NCBI GenBank assembly: GCA_903813345.2
Contig: CAIIXF020000009.1
Span: 15,713,759-15,777,758 of the forward strand
Direction of reading: 5' to 3'
Length of the DNA stretch: 64,000 nucleotides
From: Owenia fusiformis
Lineage: Eukaryota; Annelida; Polychaeta; Sabellida; Oweniidae
Within the stretch, counting starts at the first letter, position 1, and each line of letters opens with the position of its first letter. The position numbers and the translations under genes were made by a program. The notes beneath the pieces are model-generated. The model ran no database searches, was not told the DNA's origin, and saw nothing but the letters and a program-made list of their open reading frames with translations. Shown one piece after another: positions 38,001 through 50,000 of this stretch.

Positions 38001-41000
38001 AATGAAATAAAAACAGTACTCGTAATATCCCCTTGTATTTAGCATTATAGCCAGTTATTGGATAATAAACGATCACAATGTCATGGTTTCACTTTCATGC
38101 TAAATAAAATAATTTATTTTAAAGTCGTTCTAGACGTGCTAAAGAATTAAAAACAGTAGGGGACGTCTGTGGTTATAGTTAACGCAGTAGTTAAGGTTAG
38201 TGACGAAGACAATTGCAGTAGATTCCAATTGTTGATAGTTTGACTCAATGCATCTCAGGTCTACAGAACTGAAATAAGCAATCGTCTGATTAAAACTAAT
38301 GTAAGACTATGAAGCATTTTATATACAGAATTACACCAAAAGTGGGCTCAGATCCCAGTGTGAAAGAAATGATGGTCCCCCGGGGATTATGGTCCCCTTT
38401 TTTAACGGCCCTGATTCCGTATAAGATAATGAGAGAAAGAGTTGTATTTAGGTCACCATATAAATCAATGGAGAGTAGGACCATAATTTGATAGGACCTC
38501 CTACCCTTTTACACCGGGGCTCAGATTTATATTTATTCCATCGAACGAAGTTCGGAGGGATATAGGGAACGCCTCTGTCTGTCCGTTCGTCCAGGCAATA
38601 ACTCAAATACCATTGGCCCGACTTTGTTCATATTTTGTACACATACACCCTATGGGAGTAGAGGTTCTGCACGAAAGCCGATATTCAAAATGGCTGCTCA
38701 TTTAAAAATGGTGGCCATTTTAGTGCCGATTTGACAGTAATTTACGTGCAATATGTAAATGTAATAGCAACATGTTTTAAATGTAAAAAAAATTAAATAG
38801 GACATTAATAAAAATGTAGATATTAAAGAAGCACATGGCAGCCATCTTGAAAAATGGCAGCCTTTACTTGTTATTTTACGATTTTTGCTGTAAATCGAAA
38901 AGTAGTGGAGCGATTTTGTTCATATTTGGTGTGTGAATACTATTAGCATGGCACACTGTCTAATGACACTTTTGGTAGAAGGCAGCCATTTTGAAAAAAG
39001 CACTCAAATTGGTAGTTGTTCAAATTTTACAATTCAGTCCACCATATTGCTCACTTAATACTAAGTCAGAAAACAATACATGTTGTTGATGAGTTTATTA
39101 GCTCATATGGTGAGCTTTTGCAATCACTCACTTGTCCGTCTGTCTGTCCGTCCGTCCGTCCGTCCGTCCGTGCGTCCATCCATCATAGTAGCACATTTTT
39201 TGCAGGTATTTACAATAATGATAAATCAATTATTTTCTCGATTCACTGCACCCTTTTCTCAATCCAAACATAAAACATTCAGTTCTTTTCTAATAGGATA
39301 AATCAATTAACTCCTGTATTCACACCTTTCCAAATCATCCTGTTGTTTTCCACAATTAGGGATGTCACTGAGACTTAAATAAGTTAATTAGGACAATATT
39401 GATTCTTTGATAACATTGTATGTAAAAAGATAAATAACAACTATAACATTGACTCAATATGTGACTATTTTTGAAATGTCCAGACATTTGATTTCTGATA
39501 AAAATGTTCAGATTAGACATTTTAGTTTTTCAAATCTGGTTCTTCACTGTTCAGATTAGGAGGTGTTCAGATTTCAAGGTTTTTTGATATGGGAATCGAT
39601 GGGAGGAAAAATTGGGACTGGAAAAAAGTGTTCAAATTGGAATGTGTTCAGATTAGCCAGGTGTTCAGATATACAGATTCTACTGTATGTCACAATTGTT
39701 GACATATTGTTATAGTCTCCAACTTGTTTGGGGATGGTGTTGGGTGCTTGTTATTTGGAATTTGGATTTTGAAGTTTGGTATCTATAACAATTTTTTTGT
39801 TCCTGATTTCAGTCGTGATAAATGATGCCAATAGCACAAAATCTCAATTTTGTGTCAGGTCCTACATGAAACATTTCTGCCATGCTTTAACTGTTCAGAA
39901 TGTTCATGGAGCTCAATCCAAAACAAGTTGACTCAAGTTTGGATCTGGTACGATGACTATTGTCTTTAAATTTGCAGAATTTTATGAGCAACTTTTGGAG
40001 TACACTTACATGTACGCAGAAGAAGGCACATGTAGATTATGGATGGGAGTCAAACCCTTTTTAGCAGTATTTCGAGCACAACATGTAGAGGTTCGTGTTG
40101 CTTTTAAGTAGTATTTAGAGATTGTAGATAAATTGGATTGCTTATGGTTCCCATCATTCATTTGCAAACTTTCAAAGCAATGGCAAGATAATGGTCCATG
40201 TTTTAGTACATCGAATCAATCCAAAAAGGTTTGAACCAATTATGAAAGAGACTTTCTTGATTGTGTTACCAAATCTTAGAGCATGCTTGGGGTTTGCCAG
40301 TGAATGCTAGACACTACTGCTGCTGATTTGTAGATAAGTAAACTAAGAACAACCCATATATAGGGCGTATCAAAAAAATGCAACAAGTAGTTATCTTGTA
40401 AAATCACAAAACTAGTGATGACTACATCAATTTCATTCAATGTACCATAAAGCCACATCTCTCCTCTTTGCAATGATATGTCATTCATACACATGTGGTA
40501 ATGGTTGGGTGAGGAATTCTTCCATTTGCACAGTGGGTCAAAATTGGCTCTGGACCAAGTTTTAGATATTGCAAAAAACAGTGCAAGGGCTAAGTGCCAA
40601 TAGAAGTTCCTCTGACTTGAATTGTTGTGACTTTTTCTTTTGGAGCATCTCAGGAGCATCTGTGCTCACAATTCCTTCACCAGATATTGCAAAACCTTGA
40701 GAAAGAATTGCCTATGGGCTGCTTTTCTTTGCTTTAACCCACAGATGACTCAGGGCTGAACCATGCATGACGTGGACAGATGAGCACATCTTTATGTGCA
40801 AGGAAGTGGTGGCAATTTGGAGGGGTATAGGATGTATTCTTGCAAGAGTATGAGTATGAACACTTTACTGTCTATGCCACACCTGTCACACCTTCTTCCA
40901 ATAGCCCCTTTGCCCCTTGTACTGACTTTTGCAATGTTTGAATCTTGAGTCCGAGCTGAATTTTGCCCCACTTAGCAAAATTAATGATTATTCGGCCAGC

Positions 41001-44000
41001 CATGACTCCCTGTGAATGAATGATATTCTATTGCAAAGAGGAGTAATTTGGCTTTTTGGTACATTGAATAAAAAGGATGCAGTGAGCATTGGTTTTATGT
41101 TTTCTTCCAATATTGCATCGGGCTCAGTACACTGACTTTTATATTTTGCGATGTTTATAACTTGGTCCCAAGCTAATTTTGGCCCACTTTGCAAATGGAA
41201 TGATTACTCGCCCAACCATGACCAAATATCAATGAATGATTGTAAAGAGGAGACACATGGCTTTATAATGCATTGAATGAAATCAATGCTGTTATCACTG
41301 GTTTTATGCCTTTCTGAGATAACAATCATTTGCGGTTTCTTTGATATGCACTGTAGATATTAGCGCACCTCATTATAGTTAAGATGTGTTATACGAAAGC
41401 AAGTGGTCCATAAGCGCTAAAGATTAGCACCTACTTTTAACACTGTTTTATTCTACCCCTAAGAAAGAAATGATGTCAAGCATTTTTCCTGCAATGGTAT
41501 ATAGATAATATAAGTTAGAGTACTGCATGTATTATCTGTTTCAACAAAGAAACACCAAGAATCAAATTATCAAAACTATATGATTTGACTATATGTGTTT
41601 GATTTATTTTAATCAATATTCAATTTTCAATTGCCAATATACATTTATTTCCAGCCTTTGTTGAACAGTACCAAGCACATGGACAAATCTGCAGAATATG
41701 ATTTCCTACACCCCTGGCTTGGCACAGGCTTACTTACCAGGTATATTTTGAGTTTTCATAATTAAACTACATGTATTTAGTAGCTTTCATTTTTATATAA
41801 CTCCTTTTTTATTATTTATTGTCACTAATTTTTAGATTTTCCATAGTAAAATCTTGTCTGTCAAGTCTACGTGTTTCTGGCAAACCATTTGATGGATTCT
41901 CTTCGTTAGGTCTTCCATTCATCAATGCTTTAACTGCATAATGTTTAAAATCTCTTTGCAGTACTGGTTTAAAATGGCACCAGAGACGTAAACTCCTCAC
42001 ACCTACCTTTCATTTCAAAATACTGAGTGACTTTCTGGAAGTATTTAATGAGCAATCTAAAATATTTGTGTACCAGCTTAGAAACCAGACTGAGAAAGAC
42101 ATTGACTTATTCCCATTTATCACCAAATGTGCCTTGGACATCATATGTGGTGAGTATCAAAATATTTTAGAATTCATTAACTACAAATCTAGAAAGTTTT
42201 GCACTGAAACTTTCTTCAGCTAATATTTAATTTCTTTTAATACAATCATAAAATTACAATTATACAGTAGTACAATTTTAGAGTTTCTAGACATTTTGCT
42301 AATTGTTGATATGTTTCTTTTTCCTTTAATGTACATATGATATTCTTTTCATTTAAAGGAATTCTTGGCAACAGAAATATAGGGGACAAAATCAAACTTT
42401 CAAATTCGATTCTTTATCCTACCTTTTTTGTAATTGAACAAACAAAACAAGTATAAGCAGATATCAGACAAATTCATTAAAATAATTTTTGATCAATAAA
42501 ATCATTGAGCATAAAATCAGAAGTGTGTTCTCTGAGGTCAGTGCAGAGGGGGAGAAACACCAGGGTTCAAAGATGACATACGCTTATAATGTAAATCTGT
42601 ATCGAGATGACATCGTCGCTGATTGGTCAAAAGTCGACAAACAAATGACGTCATCAATGGTGGTTTCAAAATTTTCGAAATACGCTTAGAATAATATTAT
42701 GTTCATTTCTGGCGTGTTAACCAATATCATAGCTTCTCATTTCACATCAAGATAAAGAAAGGTGTACGGAATATGCCTATATCAATTAAAACATCCCATC
42801 GAAGTGTAGTATTTGATAACTAGCCGATTAATATTCGAACGAACGAAGGTGGTAAGCAAGAGAGGTGATTATGTCTGTCATCTTTAAACTCTGGGGCTTT
42901 CCCTCCTCTTAGGTCAGTGTGAAAATATTTTGTTTATTTCGAATTTTGCCATGGATTCGATTTAAATGCTTCTAAATGATCTTCAAATGCTTACCATGAT
43001 TTCTATAAGTAATATTTTGACTTCCCCGTTCCATAAAAAAAACATTATCACCATTTACTTGACTCATTGATTTACTTCCGGTCTACCAAGAAAAATCTCA
43101 ATTATAAAAGTTCCTCAGAACTTCTAAAATACTCAGTCTAAACATGGCTTTTTAAACTGACTCTAAAGCCAGAAAAAAAATTTTGAATCATTTTATTGGC
43201 TCTGAAGCCTAGTGTTCCTTTGACTATCGACATACATTTTTGTTTACAGACACTGCTATGGGGAAACATGTGAATGCTCAGGGAAATCCAGAGTCAAAAT
43301 ATGTGGAAGCTGTTTATTTGTAAGTAAATACTTTCTCAGATGTTTTTTTTATTAAATAAATTCAATGTTATCGCACTGAATGTAGTTCGAGAGGGATATA
43401 GAGAGGCCGCCATCTGTCTGTCCATCCATCCGTCAGTCTGTTTGTCCAGAGACATATAAAACAGAGATGAGTGACTTACAATATATCTGTCTACGCGAGG
43501 TTTCGTCTGCCCGGCGAGATTTCACGAGATTTAACAAACAACCATTGAAGCCAAAACTTTGCGTTTAGATTTTATCGCTTCACGTCTTTAAACCACGTAC
43601 AGATATATAATCAAAGCAGGTAATCTTTTGATTGTTTAAGTTAGAGTGCATTCGATACATACAATGTCAATAAATGTAATGAGCTAAAGGCTAAATCAGC
43701 GAAGAAGACTAACTTCAATTTCAAGATGGCTGAATTTTTTTTCAACAGAATTTTTCTAAATTTGCCAATTTGGGCAATCATTTATCACTTTATTGTGTAT
43801 CTATGATGGAATTTATTATTTAGAATGGATATATATGTTATACATTGGGTTTTTGTTTATCAGTCTATGGAATACTGAATTTGGATTTTCTTCATAAAAA
43901 ATGGTTAAAGTTCTGTTTTCTTATAATGCATTCAATTTTCACACATTTCTACAAAAAAAGATATGAATATTCTTAATTCTTAATTCTTATTCTTAATTCT

Positions 44001-47000
44001 TGCGCATTCTTTTTCAAAAAAGAGTTTTTTACCCCAAATATCCGCTGTTGACACGATACATTTTACAATTTTTCGTCTTTAAACGCACATAACTCAAACA
44101 ATATTTGACTATTATACTTTATTTTTGTCTTGATAAAGGTAGATGGAAGTGTTATTTTAAAGGATGAATTCTAGTAAGCGTCCCATATTGTGACGTCATT
44201 AAGTTTGAAAAATAGAATCTGTCGACAGCGACCTTTTTTGCTCATTTTTTGTTACCTTCAACTTTTCAGGAGACCAATTTTTAATATATCATACATGATT
44301 ATTTTGCTCATAAACTCTAGTTTATTAATAAATAGTTGATTTTGTTCGCAAACGTATGTGTTTTCTGTTGTATGTGGAAAAGTGGAGGACGAAAGGTTTT
44401 CAAAATTCATTAAAATTCATTCAAACACAGCAACACATATATTTATTTCACCTAAAATATCAATTGATTCGTGTTTTATGATGCTCTTAACCAATGGTTA
44501 ATACATATATGATATCAGAGTTATTCGCCTTAAATATTTTGAGATATAGAGGCAAATGTGTACATTTTTCTCAAAAAACGTCACATTCTGTGGTGTTAAA
44601 AGATGAAAATGTGTAACAATACTTGCGCAAACTTTTTGCGACGTGTCATATGATTTTGAGCAGATGTATTTGATTGTCAGTGTATGATTTTTGTTGACAC
44701 AAATCTGATTTGGAGGTTTTGTTAATATTCCAACCAAGGCTTTAAAGATTTTAAATGCTTAACTGTTCCTAATACTCATCAAACTGATTCATGACTGATT
44801 CGACACTCTGGATACACCTCAGAAAATAGTCCTAAAAATAGACTTAGCTGGACCAATAGCTCACAATGGTACACATCAGGAAAGTCTGATGCCCACGATT
44901 TAAAGGGTTCCGATTAGCATCCCGTATAAAAACAATATGGCGGCTCCAGGCGAATCAACTGGATCAGTCCATTTTTAAGAAATAAGGGGAGTTCTGTAAA
45001 ATCCAGTTTATTGAAATTGTCTTTGAGATAAAGTAATCCGTTTATAATGATTTTGAAAACGTTATCCAAAGAGTGATTGCGTTCAAATAATACATGTACA
45101 ACAGCCAATATAAATTCTTGTATTAGAAACCGATTTGTCTTGCTTTGTTTCATTTGTAGGATATTTCATATGCCAAGCTGTGTGCTATTACGTTATGGGG
45201 AAATTTAGATGCCAATTTTTCCTTATTATACACAAATAGAAGATCCTGAAACTTCACCCATAAATGTGGAATTGATTTGTCAAAATAAAAATCACCCTTT
45301 TATAAATGTGTGACGATCTATAATATACTTATGCTATATAACAGTTAGAGGTGTTGACACAGCGACCTCGAACCTGTGAACCCTTGAGTATTATTCCGGG
45401 ATCGGGCCTTTTATACTAAACGGTGAGCAACACCAGAAACGAGCGTTCGATTTGCTAAACGATATGCGTCACCCTTTAATCCATTGTGGAAATAAATGTC
45501 ATTCAACTTCAAATGACCGCATCTTCATGTATCTAGTAATGTTTCTACATTATCCCAACACACATGAAACCTGCAGCACCTCGCAAGTAACATAGTTTGC
45601 ACTTGCCAAGGATCCATACGTGTTTACACAAGTATTGTAGTATAATCCTTGTTATCTGCACATACCCAACACAGTGTTCCCACAAGTCCGTCCGTGGAAA
45701 AACTAAACACAGTGCGTAAGTTCAGAGGTCAAGCACATCACAAAATAGGATTTCTAACATCACTGTTCACATACACAAGTCACTGATGGAACTTCGTAGT
45801 ATTCGACATAAATTAGTAAGTGTCGCAACATCAAAAGGTAACATTGACTCCAGTGGTTTCAGTAACTTTTTTTTTTACAAGAGGCAGATGAGAAATACAA
45901 GGGGCAGCATTCAAAATAAACAATTTTACACTCCCAGAAATGCAAATTCTTGTTATTCACTGGTGATCGGCTCGATTACGCTGGTTACCGAAACGGTTCG
46001 TTTTGGTAACAAAATGTTGGAACGTCGAAGGTACGATTTTTCTTTTTTCCTTATTTCACGCGTTGTAGGCAGAATCCCGACGACATTTTTTCTCACAAAC
46101 TAGTATCAGCACCATATGTTTTAGAAAATGTACATGTTTGTGAAAAAATAGGTCAGAAGACAACAGAATCGTCGATTTAATTCCTCACTTAAGTTACATA
46201 AACGGTTTGGGTTAAAAGTGCAGATCTTAACTGTTTTTCGAAATTTTGTTTCATTCCGTACAATATAAATATATGCAGGGCTAATTTGTTCCAGAAGTGT
46301 AGTTTAACAGAAAATTTTCTTAAACGTGTACTTGAGCGTGGACTTAAGCTACACGTATTGAACAAAACTTGAACGTGAACTTCAATGCGCGCGCAGATAA
46401 ATGACTTCAGATTTGTTTATTTCCTGTGGGCCAGCGTGAAGATTACAGGTTTTTACATGAGATTCGTGCATATTGGTTACATATTGGTGCAATTTACAGA
46501 CGCATATTCAACAAAGCATGAATGTGTACTTCTATGCACGTGCAGGAAAATGACGTCAATGTACACCTTGGCGTAATCCAGCAGCTTTACTGGTAGATGC
46601 AAATGCCATCTATCAATCAATTAACTAACTAGCAAGGCCATGACAACAGCTTCAATGAGAGTTACTCATCTCTGTTTTACATGTCTCTGGTTTGTCTGGG
46701 CAATAACTCAAATAACGATTGATGGAATGCTTTGTTCAATATGGCTCCTCAATTTAAATGGCCACCATTTTTGGAAAAAATGTAATTTGCGATAACTGAA
46801 ATCCCAGTTAACAGATTTTGTCCAGATTTTATTTGCTGGTACTCTAAAAAAGTTCAAGATGACCACTGAATTTCAAAATGGCTGCCATTTTCATGTTAAA
46901 ATATAATTTTTAATAACTTTAACACTAGATGTGTTTTTTTAAAGGCTGTGTTTTATTTATTTATTTATACAGTCATTACACAAAGTCAGACTATGGACCA

Positions 47001-50000
47001 AGACCATCACTATTAGCAGCCGAGTTATAGAATTTAGTCCAAATTTTATAGGTAAATGTATTATGAGCAAGGGACCTCTGCCCAAGAAGCCATTTTCAAT
47101 ATGGCCACTCATTCCAAAATGGCTTCCATTTTTCGTAAGAAGAATCATCTTTGATAATTCAAAAACCAGTTGAAGGATTTTGTTCAAAATTTATATGCTG
47201 AAGCCTTAGGGACATATGACAAAATGGCCACCATTTTTCATGAAAAATGTAGTCTTTGATAAATCAAATACCATTTGACAGATTAAGTTCAGATTTCATA
47301 TGCTGATGCCATAGGGACATAAAAATCTTCTTAAGAGGGAATTCCAGGATGACTGTTGGATTCATTAAGGTCATTATTTCTCAAGAAAAGTCTCAGAAAA
47401 ATATGATTTTTCGCTAGTAATTCAAATGCCACTTCTGGGATTTGGTCTTAATGTTAATGTCCAAGGTTAATGCCTTAATGTTATGGTCCTTGATTGTGAT
47501 AATGGAACTTGAATAGTTGGAGAGGGGGCTTTAGACATTGTTTCTTTTCATGTACGTTTATTGTTAGGGATAGCTAGGATTTGTTTTCCTTATGACTGAT
47601 GTACTCTTGGACATTTTTTGGTTTTCCCTTTGGCACTTGAGCATACATTTTTCATTGCTGACACTCTTTGGATTTCATATACTTTTACCAGATGGTATTA
47701 CAATGAAAGTGTTCCAATTAAGGGTAACAACACTGTATTTCCAGTTTTACAGGTGATGGTATTTTCATTGCAGAATGAGTGAGATTGTTCACAGAAGACA
47801 AAAAGCACCATGGCACTGGCCGGATATCTTGTTCAATACTATTGGACGTGGCAAAGAACATGACAAATGCTTGGAAATTTTGCATGGATTCACAGAAAAG
47901 GTACACTTGAATTTGAATTTTGCAGTTACCTGTTTAATCAAAACTAGAATGAGTTTTGGAGTTATTACACGTAGAAGTAATGTACACTACATTTTTTCAC
48001 TCTTGTTTTTTAATCTATTTGACTCCATCCTTATTAATATGACAAGTGTTGACTGCATGGTTTGTTTATTTCTTAAGGTAATTCAGGAGAGACAGGCAGA
48101 ACATAAACAATACAGTGACGACATATCCTCAGAGAACATTGATGAAAAACTTGGTAAACACAAAAGGTGAATTTATAATTCATTATTCATGACCCTTTAC
48201 AGTCATTTGATTTTGCTTTTTTTACAGGGAGCTACATTCTGTGTTTTCATAAATAAATCATTACGTTTCACAATCAACACATTTAACTTTTTTATTTTAT
48301 TTTGTTTTATTTATTTATATATTTATACAAAGAATACAGTAAACAAGTGCACATGTGCTTGTGGCTGGGCATCAGCATTATCAGCCACGTTATATGATGA
48401 AAATCAATTAACAGTATTCAATCAATTATTAAAATAGGGGTTGTATTTGTGGAGGGTTACAGTGGTGGGGGTGACCTAGACATTTTTACATCGTTCAAAA
48501 AAGATGGCACTACATTTGAGGATATTTAAGTTTACAGCTTTAGGTAGCCTTTTATCGCCATTGAGGATAAGGGAGAGTTTGTCTCGTTGTGATCTATATT
48601 TAGTAGAATATTCTATGTTCATATTTTTTAATTCATTTTCAAATTCTGTCCAAAATGTTGATCTTAGATTACAGTGAAAAATTACGTGATTGGTTGTTTC
48701 ACCATCCATTCCACACTGGCAAATGGGGGAGTTTATATTAGTGAAATTGTGAGCGTAAAGGTGAGCCTTAAAAATGAGATCACAGCGCACTCTATTGAAA
48801 ATTATTTCTTGTTTTCTTGAAACGGAGAGATCTGATGAATTTGTAACATCGTCATTGAATAGATCTATTTTAAGTCTGGATTTGAATATACTAAGGGTAG
48901 GTAAATTTCTTATTTCAGGTGAAAGCTTATTCCATTCAGTCAGTGTTTTTGATATGCAAGATCTATTAGAAAATGAGGATTTATTAGGAATTGTGTAGCT
49001 CAGTTGATTTCTTAGACCATAAGCATGGTTTCTTTTGAGAGGCTCAAATATGTTAAGAACATAAGAGGGCTGCATATTATTATGTGCCCTATACATGAAA
49101 ATGCTTCTGTGATATTGATGCCTCTTTGTTAATGTTGGCCAATTTAAATTATTCAACACTTTAATTGTCGAAGTCCCATGTAGAGTACCTGAACAAATGC
49201 AAGCGGCTTTATAGTAAAGTCGATCTAATAACTGTAATTTTGTTGTGTTTGCACACCCATATAAAATATCACCATAGTCAAAAAGTGGCAGGATAAAAGA
49301 TTTAAAGATTGTTCCGAGATGTTTTCCATTTATTTTCTGACAGAGCGCTTTCAGTGGATTTAAAAGTTTGTCTATTCTTGCACCAAGTTCAGTTATGTGA
49401 AGGTCAAAAGTGAGATTTCTGTCTAGGATTAAGCCTAAGTGCTTATGGCTGTTTACTCTTGGTATAATGTCGTTTCCGAGAGAAAGATCTATGGTCAAAA
49501 TTTCACGTTTCTTTGGATTGCAAAAGGTCAAATCTTTGCTTTTAGAAGCTTTAAAATTTAATTTCCATACTTCAGACCATTGAAAAATATGGTTGAGATC
49601 CTCCTGTAGGGCATTGTTCATTTCAGTTGCTGTTTCAGCTGTGAATGACTGGTAAATTGAGGTATCATCTGCGTAGATGAAACATTTTGAATTCAAATTG
49701 TCAGGTAAATCATTGATATAGATCAAAAATAAGAAGGGCCCCAGGATCGAGCCTTGAGGAACTCCGGAATTGATATAACCCTTTTCAGATAAGTTTGACT
49801 CATGACCATCTAATACCACCTACACTTGTCTGTGTAGTAAATATGATTTCATCAATTCCAGGATATTCGGACCAAAACCAAACATTTTCAATTTTCCTAA
49901 TAGTAGCCCATGGGGCATTGAATCAAATGCAGCCGAAATATCAAGATATATCCCTCTTACATTAGCCCCATTTTCAATTTCATTTGTTATGTGGTCAATA

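Noticed and set aside
39130-39170. Coding sequence over the GTCC tract
   Set aside because: The repetitive serine-valine-arginine peptides come from translating a tetranucleotide repeat.
27532-40090. Exon 2b and 2c as remnants of separate tandem CYP4 genes
   Set aside because: No additional first exons, helix C or helix I exons were found between 23738 and 39977, and both copies are open with splice sites. A relic cannot be excluded for one copy without transcripts.
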